64,000 bases of DNA from Hanleya hanleyi (Eukaryota > Mollusca > Polyplacophora > Lepidopleurida > Hanleyidae), in the NCBI GenBank assembly GCA_036873755.1, contig JAVTVY010033758.1, positions 1 through 64,000 on the forward strand. The letters are read 5' to 3'. The position numbers were made by a program, and so were the translations under genes. Numbering within the stretch: position 1 is the stretch's first letter; each line of letters opens with the position of its first letter. The notes under the pieces are model-generated. The model searched no databases. It was not told the origin of the DNA and saw only the letters and a program-made list of their open reading frames with translations. Positions 13,130 to 24,335 of the stretch are shown here, in pieces.

Positions 13130-14530
13130 AGGTGACTCGATACGTTATTTCTAGGGTTGGAACCGCGTGTAATGAAATAAATTTGTTTTGAAAGCATTCT
13201 GGTCACCCCAGGACAACGTTGTATCTCCGTTGAGTCCTTTGGTATACTGATATTTCAGAATCATACTAGTATCAAACGGATACTTATGGAGCATATTTAG
13301 AATAGATTAACCAGAAGACTATACTGTGAAGTCATGTCAGTATGTCGGCACCTCTTCCCACTTCCCTTATATGTGTTGTAATTCTATTTTGAGCAGTACT
13401 GTATCGGAATGTATTTCCACCATTGTTTCTACAATCAGCTTATTGGAAGGGGAATTAATGGTTTGCGGTAAAGTTTTGACATGTCTTCGATTCAGTGTTG
13501 GGGTAGTATATCCGAAATTCAGTTCGCACTTATAGTCGTGAAAGATTTTCAGCGTCATTGATTGCAAGGATTGAATGGGTGAATATGATTTAACGTGGCA
13601 TTCAACTATATTTCAGTCATATGACGCCGTTTGAGTCCTATTCATGTTCACATCAGAAAATCCCATGGGAAGGGTCCTATTCCTTTTTACACTCGTCGTA
13701 GATTGCAATACAATATATAATGATAGTGATAGACATATGAGTATAAATGTGCGGTCTCCAAATCCATGTAAACTGACATGAGCGTGGAAGAGAGAAGGGC
13801 AACCAATTTTAACGACGCCAGCGAAACATTAAGTTCATTATGGTCAACTTTGTGATGTTGTTAATTATGAATATTTGCTTTACAAAAATAGATTCTAAGT
13901 TTTTCTGTGAAGTTAAAATATATCACACACAAGCTTTAATTGTGTGGTGTCGTATTTGAATATGCCTATAATGAAACTAATTACTAACAGACAGTGTTAA
14001 CTGTTGGACTTTGAGATCGATTGAGACTGAATGGGAAAATCTGTATAGGGTTGGTCGTGAAGTCTCTTTGATTTATGGGTACGATAGCAATCTAAACTGG
14101 TATTCAACTTGCTTATCCATGTACATTGATCGCATTCCAAGTTATAAAATAACCCAAAACTGATGACATTGAGCAGCTAATGGACATAGCTATTTGATGG
14201 AATCGCTCCCTGTTCCATATACTAGTGCAGTATACCGTATTCCTATTCATCATCCTCATACAAAATGTCTAAAAATCCAGACAGATTTACGACTCGAGGT
14301 ACAGGATATATAAGGCATTTCAAATCACGAAATTTCCAAATCTGGCGATAATCGATCACTAAAAGAAAAAGTTTTTCAAGGCACTACCGTCTGTGCAATC
14401 GTAATTCACATTCACCTATTCACAGATTGAGATTTAACGGCATCAATAGACTTCATCCATGTGAGTTGCTCTGTATACTTGGGACTGTATGCCTTTCCAA
14501 CAAATAGACTTTCACAACACATCAGGTGAA
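13130..14530. other. No gene recognised
   Basis: Mixed AT-rich sequence without coding similarity or strong repeats that I can see. Bases 14530-14710 begin a stretch similar to 2690-2870. Confidence 0.4.
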
Positions 14531-14943
14531 AATCATGTTAAAATCGTCATGCGTTTATTCTCCCCGAAGAATAAGTAAACGAAAATCGATCTGATGATTT
14601 GGTTTTGCTCCCCAAATTGTCTGCGATGTTTTATTAATTAGAACTACAGACATTCTTGACAACTGTGCTTTCGTCTGCGTCACTGATAAGAACACCGTAC
14701 CGAGAGAGCGGTGGCGAAATTGCATTTAGAAATGTGTCAACAGCACTCAGATCGAGTTTGATTCTCGCCTGATGATTTAGAGTAGATCTAGGTGCTGTTG
14801 AGAGTGAATCCGGGATCTTCTCCACAATGCCAATCTGTCACCAGCTTCGACACTTTTGTCAGGAAAACGCGGTCGTGTAATCCCGATTCAACAATTGCAA
14901 AAATCTTTTGCAAGACACCATCATCATCATATAGATAAATAAT

Positions 14944-15079
14944 ATTCACTGCGTGAAATGATCAAGTTTCCAATTATGGAAACCCGCCGGAAACCTATTG
15001 GAAACTATAGCGAAACAGTTTCCAATAAGTTTCCGGCGGGTTTCCTGAACTGGAAACTTGACCATTTCACGCAGTGAAT
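14944..15079. mobile_element. 136-bp hairpin MITE
   Basis: The whole element is an inverted repeat. The left end ATTCACTGCGTGAAATG and the right end CATTTCACGCAGTGAAT are exact complements, and pairing continues inward through GTTTCC and CCGCCGGAAAC for about 63 bases per arm with a few mismatches. The loop is short (around 15005-15015). No target-site duplication can be assigned because the flanks merge into the palindrome. It has no coding capacity. Confidence 0.85.
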
Positions 15080-15198
15080 GAAATTCACACGAGCGTTACC
15101 TGAACAACACAGAAGACAGATACTTTAATACGCCGACAGGGATACGTCTGTATTTCCTTCTTCGTGGAGGATATTAGGCAAAGGTTATATACAGAGGT

Positions 15199-15579
15199 TT
15201 GTCTGAAGATGCCCTGCCTTGCGACTCACTCATAAATTTAAGGGTTTGTGACCCACATGAGCGAATTGGACTCCCACTGGATTTGCGGTCATATTGTGAG
15301 AACTATGGAAATGATCAACACCAATGTATTTATTATAACCTGATGTTCAGCAATGATTTAAAGATGTATTGCCGCACCGTTGAACCGAGGGCTGAACAAT
15401 ACTATTATTCAATGCAGATGTTCCACACTCAAACAAAAGTTGTCTGCTATACATATTGCATGCGCCAGCATACTCCCCCAAAAGGAAGATCGGCGTGTTT
15501 TCGGCTGCAGCTCGCTGTGGTGAAAGAAATTCGTGAATATGATTTAGAAATTGACTGGAATAAATCTGGTATCTTCTGA
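15199..15579 (+). CDS. Unrecognised Cys-rich ORF, possible exon or remnant
   Basis: An open frame of about 126 codons encodes a Cys- and Tyr-rich product with no family I recognise. Blocks include CDPHERIGLPLDLRSYC and VVCYTYCMRQHTPPKGRSAC. There is no ATG at its start (the frame opens on TTG or an upstream acceptor), no signal peptide and no clear splice sites. The even cysteine spacing is unusual for random AT-rich DNA, so it may be an exon of a secreted protein or a transposon remnant. A second unmatched frame follows at 15612-15977. Confidence 0.2.
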   Translation: MSEDALPCDSLINLRVCDPHERIGLPLDLRSYCENYGNDQHQCIYYNLMFSNDLKMYCRTVEPRAEQYYYSMQMFHTQTKVVCYTYCMRQHTPPKGRSACFRLQLAVVKEIREYDLEIDWNKSGIF

Positions 15580-15611
15580 AAAGGTGCATAAGATCACGGA
15601 GAACGTTAGGA

Positions 15612-15977
15612 ATGCTTTTCCAAAGTACTCGACAAACAAGCCGAGGCCGAAGTATACCTTACACACGGCGTATTAAAATCAACAACGGTCGCACAGTGTG
15701 GATTATGAATGACGGACTAGACGCTTGTAATTATGACAGGCCTTTTTCGCTGTGCCATCCTTATTCACATCTTTCTATAGTCGCAGAATTGTTATATCCC
15801 ATTTGCTATAATGAATTTCGGGTTGTAAGTGAGACAACTGGCGCTGCGCGCTCGTCGTACATCGACTTTTCTCGAGCTGACAAATCGACATGTCCCCACG
15901 CTACAATATACAATATTTGTATAATGTTATTAGAAAGCTTATTTTTCTGGGATTTTATGCAAATATATCGGTTGTGA
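15612..15977 (+). other. Unrecognised ORF, 121 codons
   Basis: This frame lies 33 bases after the previous ORF and contains RRIKINNGRTVWIMNDGLDA and several cysteines. It has no domain I recognise. Its closeness to the preceding frame suggests both could be pieces of one old coding unit, but nothing in the sequence confirms this. Confidence 0.15.
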
Positions 15978-15979
15978 CA

Positions 15980-17115
15980 TTGATAGGTATGAAGTTATTT
16001 CAATTCAAATGCTTGCCTTTTCATAAACTGACCCTGCGCATCCAAACATTATTTGTTTAAGTTTAATTTCCATTAAATGGTTAACTTTGTCGAGTATAAT
16101 TGAACTCAACTGGATAAAATACGATGGTCACACTTTGAATATTAATATCTCAGCAACCAGACGAACAGCTAGGAAACTGTGCTGATTCAGAATAACCGTG
16201 CCAAATTTTGACTCCCATCAAGAAATACTTTTCCAGAAAAGATATGCATATAAAACTGGAAAAAAATAAATTAATCGAATTAGAGCGATTAAAATATTAG
16301 GGCCTATTAAGTGATAACGATGACCCCTGTAGTGTTTGTGTGAGATAATTCTGAATTGCCAACTTAGCGAGTCTCAACTCAATCAGGCACAAATTTGTTC
16401 ACTCCTAAGGTTTTGAAGTATTTACCAAAATTATCCCACCTGGAGAAAGAATCGATATAATACTAAAGAGATGTGGAATAAACAATAATTTTTTTTGGTC
16501 AATTTTGATCGACGGGGGAGGGGGGGAGGGGGGTTGCAAGCCCTAAAGGTCAACACCATATCGGCTGAATATAATTTGCCTCGCGACGAATTGACTGATT
16601 GGTCCAAGTCGTGATTTAACGGTGTAACGGTATGTTTCAACCAAAATGTTGCAAAGAAATTGAACGATATTCAGAGAATGGAACTCGAATGAATCGATAA
16701 ATCGATAGACTCGAGTAATCTCTTATGCATCAAAAAGAAAATTTTCTGTTCCAAACTGCAGGAATCAGGATGAGTATTTCCATTCTGAATTTTATATCTG
16801 CTAGATCGAGAAGATTGTGCAAACAAGTTTTCGTATCAGAGCTCGGAAAACTTTGGTATACAATCTAGCCATGAACTAATCCTGCTGGGAAATATGTGTC
16901 TTCTGATTGACGTTCCAATTGTATTACGGAAGGGATATTTCAATGTGGACGAGGAAATGCTTTCTGTAAGAAATCACATAGTGTGGGCATGAACGTATGG
17001 AAACGTGTTTACAATCGATTTCTAGTAGCCAACGCTCTATCGAAAAAAAACTTCCATAATGATTCTGTTCAAACTATCAAATTTATATCTGCTTTGATTC
17101 AGGGTGTTACTCTTG
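15980..17115. other. No gene recognised; G-rich tract
   Basis: AT-rich sequence with a G-rich tract at about 16513-16533. Frames are short and unmatched. Confidence 0.45.
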
Positions 17116-17816
17116 TCACACGTTGAATGTATTTCGAGTATTAACGCGCCAATAGTTTAAAGACGACAGCCGCCTGCTGAACAATAGCTTCGATACCATT
17201 CTAAACCTGCGAGAACGTACTTGGCAATGACTAAAACCTTATCTGCTCACTGCTGTCGATACTTCGCAACTAAAAGAAATCGATGTTCTGAATCTCAACT
17301 TCATTGCGTATAGCGTACTTTATTGTGATTATCTCAGCGTACATATATTCACACGTTGAATGTATTTCGAGTATTAACGCGCCAATAGTTTAAAGACGAC
17401 AGCCGCCTGCTGAACAATAGCTTCGATACCATTCTAAACCTGCGAGAACGTACTTGGCAATGACTAAAACCTTATCTGCTCACTGCTTGTCGATACTTCG
17501 CAACTAAAAGAAATCGATGTTCTGAATCTCAACTTCATTGCGTATAGCGTACTTTATTGTGATTATCTCAGCGTACATATATTCACACGTTGAATGTATT
17601 TCGAGTATTAACGCGCCAATAGTTTAAAGACGACAGCCGCCTGCTGAACAATAGCTTCGATACCATTCTAAACCTGCGAGAACGTACTTGGCAATGACTA
17701 AAACCTTATCTGCTCACTGCTGTCGATACTTCGCAACTAAAAGAAATCGATGTTCTGAATCTCAACTTCATTGCGTATAGCGTACTTTATTGTGATTATC
17801 TCAGCGTACATATATT
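17116..17816. repeat. Near-identical 233-bp tandem triplication
   Basis: TCACACGTTGAATGTATTTC begins copies at 17116, 17349 and 17583. The middle copy is one base longer (CTGCTTGTCG instead of CTGCTGTCG). I see no other differences. Each copy includes AACGCGCCAATAGTTTAAAG and GCGTACTTTATTGTGATTAT. The near identity implies very recent duplication or an assembly artefact. Confidence 0.95.
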
Positions 17817-17819
17817 CGC

Positions 17820-20800
17820 ACACTATTTGGTTCAAAAGATCGTGGGTGAATTTAAATAAACATCATGCGGAATTGTGCTAAAACACTGTTTTCCATGTTT
17901 ATCGTCCATTTATCTTTTATTCTACGATCATGAACGCGTATGAACTTACTCACTTCAAATATTGATTCTCCGTCACATTCTGTCACTACATCAGTTGGAT
18001 ACCGGTTCATATCTGCTTGTAGACTTTGGCCCAAATAGTACATTATGCACAGTTTCCGTTATCAAGCCCCAGGGCTAATAATCAGACTGTGATGAACCCA
18101 AAGCCGGCATGGTTAATTGGAACATTCTGAATTCTGTTTTCATGAGTCGGTTAAAAATGATGCAGGCAGATTGCACGATCAAACAGACGTAGTTAGCCCA
18201 AATATACCATTTGTGTATCTATCAACCATAAAATGCTTGTGTAGAAACTAAATTTACATCGTAGGGCATGGTTGAACTCGTTCATCTGTAAATATTACAG
18301 CTGTAATAAGAACGAATTCAAACTACTTTTCATAGGACAGTGTTGTTATCAAGACCAACTACTTTCTTTGTCAGTTGTCTAAACGAGCCAAGATTCGTCC
18401 TATAATTTATTGAAAATCAAAAGGATCATACATGCACGAAGAATAGTTAACAAATGACCAACAGAGATAATGCTTTCATCTTAACATTACACTAATGCCA
18501 GTGCCATCTTCTGGGCAAGATTCCCACCGCAGACCACAAAGTGGTTCCCCCTATTTATACTCGAAGCCCAGCGGGAACAAATACATGTGTACATGTCTCA
18601 GAATGTACGATTAATTTTGCCTATCTTATGGCTCATTTATGAAAGCTCCTGTACGAAGGCTCCACCCAGGAAATTGATATTGAAATACATATTATCGTGA
18701 AATCTTTACACGGTATTATGAGCTATCCGTTACGTTAATGATTTTATCCGTTATGAAACACACAGTTTTCATTTATAGTTTCATTGTAGTTAACGGCTCT
18801 GACACAGGCATACCATACGACATTGAAGAGCCTGTTCCCCACAAATAATTTCTTCGTCAATCGAAAGATTATCGAAAAACGATAATCGAAATAGTTTTTT
18901 TATGACTCTTTCACCCAAAGATTCCAAATAAGACACAAGCTAACCTCCTGGGAGAGAGAAGCGGTCAATGGTCAATTAGTCAACTAAACTTTTGTATCCT
19001 ATGGTCACCCTGTGGTTGCTAGTTTCCATTTCAACACCTTAGTGACCAACATTTAAATGCAGAGGAATCGAAACATATGCTAGCAGTGGGTGATATTTGT
19101 CACCATTCCAGAAAGTTAGAAAAAAAATATCGATTGTATCAAATCCTGACGAATAATTATCAGCGACTTCTCGTTTGTCAATGAATCGATTTACATTGTA
19201 TTCTCCCGTGTGTCGGCTCTTCTTGTTTTTCTTGTAACAACATTGTATTTGTCTCCCTCGTCACAGAGTCTATCCTTTTTCGATTTTGGCAATGCTACAG
19301 GCACAACCAGACAATTAGAAAGCAACGGGAGCATATACACTATTTTCCTTCCATACCCGCACATACACCCCAGTATGGTAGACATAACCAACATAGTTCA
19401 TCTCTTTAAACCAGCTCAGAAAATAGCTTCGTTACTCAAAATTACATTGGGAAATTGCGATAACTGTAGACGAGGGATGTATTTTACACATAAGTCACGA
19501 AGGTATGTTTGGAGCGAGACAAAAGGCGAAGCCATATTAATGTACGTAAAAGTGATGCTTCACATCATTCCTCATTTCGTTGAAAGATTTGATGTGGAGT
19601 CATAGGGCTGTTGTTTAGTCCACAGACGTCGTCAACGCTTCCTACATATCTCCCTGGTACCAATCCCTTAAGTTGTTTTTCGTTCACTCATTGTTCCGGT
19701 TTTTACTAAACATGTTAAATCAGTTCCATGGTGCTCCGCGAACTGTGGATGAAACACGAGACTTAGGTCTTATTAATTGATTCAATGTTATACGAGATTG
19801 AAGCTCTTATACCTTTGACAAAGACTGTTGGTATCTGACTAACGAATTAAAGATATTGTAATAATTTTTCTATAGAAAACAATGTGAGGGCATTCGTACC
19901 TGGGAAGAGGCGCCAACTGTTGGTTACGTAAATGAATCTAAATGACCTGCTGCATCCAACTAAGCTAATGGATATTCGTTAGGTTCACAGATGTCTTCAA
20001 CAATTCCCCAGATAGCGATTTCATTCCTACATGCTTTTTATCAAATACGAATGTCGGCTTTCGTCGCCACATATTGGTATTTTATGTCTGCCATCTTTTT
20101 TTCACATCTAGATGATTTGTGGCCCATGGCTATTAAACTGCTTCTCGAAAAAAAACAAGAATATCTAATTAATCCCGAACGCACCGCCATAATGGTCAAC
20201 ATGAGGTGTCGAAGTGTTGAGGTGTTGAGGCTTGAGGTGTAAGTCGGTGCAATATGTCAGTTTGACATCGACTTGGCACTGAAAGACGAGTTTGTGTTTG
20301 CATTCAGTTTAGATATCATTTTGGTCCGATGCATCTGCGACTCCCTTCAAATATTTGGTGGAAATATGATCTGTAGAAGCAGTTATGTTTTCGATTGAAT
20401 AATTGAATAAAACATTTATCTTGATATGGACAATTCTCATATTCATAGTCTGATGCTGATCGAAACTATCATCCAGTCATCGAGAATGTATTGCTACGTT
20501 AAATACAAGATAGAATAAGTTATTTAATCCAAAAACTAATTAAACCAAATAAATTTCGCCTGAGACGTTTTGGCATCTAAGCGATTATGTATTCCACATA
20601 CAGTGACCAAAAGACGAAAGTGACCAAAGGTAGCCCACAAAGAATTTCACAATGGTCGGTATACATGTATTCTTTATGTGATACTGTTAAACACAGTGGT
20701 GGTGGGAGAACTGTCGGTATCCTTTGTTAAGACTTGCTGTCCAGGAACCGATAGGGTGATCGACTTGGAATCTGTTTAAAAATAAATATATTATCTTGAT

Positions 20801-21010
20801 ATCCATATAACACAACGGCATGTTTTGTTGCTATAAACAAATTCTGAACACGGCCATATTATCTCTTTATATTACGATGTGATCGGGATGTCCCCTGCAG
20901 CCTGGGCCAATAACCTGGCAGGATGATCCCACCCAATACCTGATCATTATTATTCATTAGGTTGTCCCTGTAGGTTTCTCGAATCTTGTGTATAATAAGA
21001 CGTACAGTTG
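17820..21010. other. No intact gene; diverged duplicate blocks and two unmatched ORFs
   Basis: Bases 18410-18550 resemble 29590-29720 (shared GAAAATCAAAAGGATC, CATGTTAACATTA-type and AGATTCCCAC blocks). Bases 20240-20350 resemble the recurring core seen at 8340, 11970 and 58790. An open frame at 19210-19605 begins with a hydrophobic stretch (ALLVFLVTTLYL) but lacks an ATG. Another at 19991-20242 ends with EYLINPERT, weakly like the pre-catalytic region of GT31 transferases. Neither can be called a gene. Confidence 0.35.
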
Positions 21011-21012
21011 AC

Positions 21013-21209
21013 AGGACCGTAGCCAGGATTTCTTGAAGGGTGGTTCGCCTTCACTTCAAAAGGGCACATCAGGGGGTTTCGCTGTATGAGAAAAGGGGCA
21101 AATACGAGGTTCGCTTCAGTTTGAAAAGGGCATTTGTATGAGAAAATATTATATGTTTTCCAAACGGGGGTTCGCCGGAACCCAGAAAATCCCCCTTGGC
21201 TACGGACCT
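21013..21209. mobile_element. 197-bp MITE with GTAGCCA terminal repeats
   Basis: The left end AGGACCGTAGCCAGGATT and the right end TTGGCTACGGACCT are imperfect inverted complements. Internally there are two diverged direct repeats of GGTTCGC...GAAAAGGGC at about 21050 and 21110. No ORF is present. Flanking duplications are unclear. Confidence 0.65.
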
Positions 21210-21612
21210 AAACTGACCAGATTCCCTTTATTTATTTTTTGAAGACAACGTGCAAAATTCAGACGACGACCGGAAGGCCTGAAGCTGTAAGATGGATTAC
21301 CGCCAGGGATGTCCAAATCTTCGAATTCGCCAAATGTCACAAATTCGAAAGTCAAGCTATCGAGGATGAACCAATTCTCAATGATACTCGAGAGAAATGT
21401 TCGGACAAGGCAGAAGTAACTCAAGCTGTATATCAGATTGTTGTCGCTCTACATCCAGTGGACGCTCGGTATGATGGCTACGAAAGACAAAGTCTGCATA
21501 ATCAGATTATCGCCTGGAAGGTTTTATGAGCTGCAGGTGATTCGACAAACTCGAGTCATACATTTGTTCCAAAACACAAATCGAGAAAGGAAAACGCATC
21601 GAAAAGTTCACT

Positions 21613-22469
21613 TTGGCAAAATCTTTATACCCGATAGCACTAACTGCTCCGTATAGAATAGGAAACCCTGATGTATGTACGGGAGTGGATTTGACCTTGC
21701 TATTTATCGTGTACACAGCGTTCGCCTATTTTGACAGAAAACAAGGCAATTGCGGGACGTTCGAAAATAAAAATACCTTCAAAACAATCAATACCAGGAT
21801 CGTATTTTTGCTGGGAATAACGGCTAACAATACAAACCAAAAGTTGATCCAAGATGAACATTCGAAATATGGCGATATTGTGCAGGGCGAATTCATGGAT
21901 ACTTATCCCAATTTGACCCTCAAGGGGGTGATGGGTTTCCGTTGGATAACAGAACATTGTGTACATGCAAGATTCATAGTGGAACTGGATGATGACGTTT
22001 TCATTGACAAGTTGTCGAGGTTTATGTCCCAGAATACCATAACAAACCTAAGCAGACCCTGTGTAACCCAATGTACCCGAGCCCTATTTTACGGGATAAA
22101 GGTGAATGGCAAGTTAGCGAGGACTACTTTTGAGGCGTCAAATAATACCTGCGATATTGTAGTGGTTTCACAGTCTTTATGACACTCTATGCAGTCAAGA
22201 CCATGTACCACGCAACGTTATTTACCCCATTTTTCTGAATAGACGATGTCTAGATTTTCGGCCTGCTACCATCCAAGCAAAAGATAGGGTCGACTGAATT
22301 CAAGAATTATTCTCTATGTTCAAAAGAGTGTCTGAATTCGTACAATTCAACCATGCCAACGACTTTTGTCTCATGTTTAGCGACGACAAACTTTGATGAA
22401 ACTCTGCGATTCGACGCGAAAAAAGGTCAAAATGACGTTGTGGCTGTTGAGGGCAACGGGTGGTATTAA
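21613..22469 (+). pseudogene. GT31 beta-1,3-galactosyltransferase-like pseudogene
   Basis: The translation shows the ordered landmarks of glycosyltransferase family 31, Golgi enzymes that add galactose or GlcNAc in beta-1,3 linkage: NPDVC, a hydrophobic LTLLFIVYTA, RIVFLLGIT, then YGDIVQGEF-D-YPNLTLK, and the metal-binding ELDDDVFI at about 21980-22005. After a frameshift between about 22060 and 22107 the match continues in the next frame with EWQVSEDYF, YCSGFTVFM, MYHATLFTPFF and IDDV, ending at TAA 22467. In-frame stops lie at 22131, 22143, 22236 (where Trp is expected) and 22251 (where Tyr is expected). The conserved R-x-x-x-I-R-x-T-W region is also degraded (RKQGNCGTF). There is no ATG at the 5' end, so the stem and membrane anchor are lost or on another exon. 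The core is uninterrupted by introns. Confidence 0.85.
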
Positions 22470-22540
22470 AAGCCTTTTGGATTAAGAATGCTAAATCTGG
22501 ATTTGACAATAATACGAACTTCGTGATGTCCTGTCGGCAT

Positions 22541-22695
22541 CATTATACACTTATAAACTTGTGACGGAGTCATTACATGAAACCTGAACCGGAGGCCAGA
22601 CTTGGTCGAGCCGACCTGACCGAGCTCAACCAAGTCTGGCCGAGAGTGCAGGTTTCATGGTATTGACTCCGTCAGAAGTTAATAAGTGTTTTATT
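22541..22695. mobile_element. About 150-bp hairpin MITE
   Basis: TGACGGAGTCA at 22562 and TGACTCCGTCA ending at 22674 are exact complements. Pairing extends inward through CATGAAACCTG and GGCCAGACTTGG, and outward with mismatches through AACTT and CACTTAT on each side. The loop lies near 22615. It is non-coding and sits about 70 bp beyond the GT31 pseudogene. Confidence 0.8.
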
Positions 22696-23184
22696 ATACT
22701 GAATTTTTATATTTGAGGGCATCCATCAATCCACTGTTCTAATTTTGACCTCGAATCACAGAGTAATGTGGAGTTTTATCCCTTCTACCACGAAGGGGCG
22801 ACCATCGGCTAAATTTGCTACCACTCAGACGGCACATGTGAACACTGATCACTTGATCTCAATATTGACTCTTGACCTCAGGCGCTTCTCCTAGCAAATA
22901 CGTCACCCGTATCAGCTGGGTCAGTGATAGAAAATTATTGACTCGTCTCTGGCTAAAGTTTGACCAAAGAAATAATAGAATCCCCTCATGAATATTCAAG
23001 GTATAATAATGAAAACTGTTGACAGCTTCGCTCTTGCAGGAAACTACCTTATGTTTATACATTTTTAAAAATATTTTTATTGTTTTACGGAGCAATATCT
23101 TTGGAATATGGGCGCAAGAATTCATTATTGACGAAGTCTGTCTACTGAATGTCGGACCTGACGCTAGTATTGGGAATGAAACGA

Positions 23185-24335
23185 CAGCAGACCCAGTGAA
23201 GAAAGTAGTTAACGACAGCAGACCTAGTGAAGAAAGTAGTTAGCGATTGTAGACCTAGTGAAGAAAGTAGTTAACGACTGCAGACCTAGTGAAGAAAGTA
23301 GTTAACGACTGCAGACCTGGTGAAGAAAGTAGTTAACGACTGCAGACCTAGTGAAGAAAGTAGTTAACGACTGAAGATCTAGTGAAGAAAGTAGTTAACG
23401 ACTACAGACCTATTGCAAAAAGTAGTTAACGACTGCAGATCTAGTGAAGAAAGTAGTTAACGACAGCAGACCTAGTGAAGAAAGTAGTTAACGACTGCAG
23501 ATCTAGTGAAGCAAGTAGTTAACGACTGCAGAGCTAGTGAAGAAAGTAGTTAACGAATGCAGACCTAGTGAAGCAAGTAGTTAACGACTGCAGATCTGGT
23601 GAAGAAAGTAGTTAACGACAGCAGACCTAGTGAAGAAAGTAGTTAACGACTGCAGACATAGTGAAGAAAGTAGTGAAGAAGTAGTTAACGAGTGCAGACC
23701 TGGTGAAGAAAGTAGTTAACGACTGCAGACCTGGTGAAGAAAGTAGTTAACGAGTGCAGACCTAGTGAAGAAAGTAGTTAACGACTGCAGACCTGGCGAA
23801 GAAAGTAGTTATCAACTGCAGACCTGGTGAAGAAAGTAGTTAACGAGTGCAGACCTGGTGAAGAAAGTAGTTAACGACTGCAGACCTGGTGAAGAAAGTA
23901 GTTAACGAGTGCAGACCTAGTGAAGAAAGTAGTTAACGACTGCAGACCTGGTGAAGAAAGTAGTTATCAACTGCAGACCTGGTGAAGAAAGTAGTTAGCG
24001 ACTGCAAAACCTAGTAAAGAAACTAGTTAACGACTGCAGATCTGGTGAAGCAAGTAGTTAACGACTGCAGACCTAGTGAAGAAAGTAGTTAACGACTGCA
24101 GACCTAGTGAAGAAAGTAGTTAACGAGTGCAGACCTAGTGATGAAAGTAGTTAACGACTGCAGATCTGGTGAAGAAAGTAGTTAACGACTGCAGACCTGA
24201 TGAAGAAAGTAGTTAGCGACTGCAGACCTAGTGAAGAAAGTAGTTAACGAGTGCAGACCTAGTGATGAAAGTAGTTAACGACTGCAGACCTATTGACGAA
24301 AGTAGTTAACGACAGCAGATGCAGCGAAAAAAGTA
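23185..24335. repeat. 31-bp minisatellite, about 37 copies
   Basis: The unit is GACCTAGTGAAGAAAGTAG followed by TTAACGACTGCA (31 bp). Copies are contiguous with no unique spacers. Common variants are CTAG/CTGG, ACTGCAG/AGTGCAG/ACAGCAG and GAAGAAAG/GAAGCAAG. One unit near 23667 has a partial extra AAGTAGTGAAG. The rare variant TTATCAACTGCAG occurs at about 23809 and again at 23964, 155 bp apart (five units), showing higher-order structure. The period is not divisible by three, so it is not coding. Confidence 0.97.

Larger units (their letters stand above)
9780..13130. repeat. Diverged segmental duplicate, copy D (interrupted by satellite)
   Basis: This is the second direct copy of the 7.5-9.3 kb segment, recognised from the ordered shared blocks described for copy C. 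The break is at about 10050: flanking GTCCGAATCATTCGAATTA (10028) also occurs at 48715 in the 48.6-55.9 kb duplicate. The copy resumes near 11330. Between them lie the 166-bp satellite and a hairpin. ORFs of 60-120 codons occur but match nothing I recognise and are not conserved with copy C. Confidence 0.7.

Noticed and set aside
19210..19605. Secreted protein with signal-like N-terminus
   Set aside because: The frame has no ATG and no recognised domain, and its hydrophobic start is open upstream. Support is too weak for a gene call.
19991..20242. Second GT31 remnant from EYLINPERT
   Set aside because: Only about nine residues resemble the family and nothing follows in any frame. It is kept as a remark, not a feature.
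23185..24335. CRISPR array, suggested by many 31-bp direct repeats
   Set aside because: The units are contiguous with no spacers, and the surrounding sequence is eukaryotic. It is a minisatellite.
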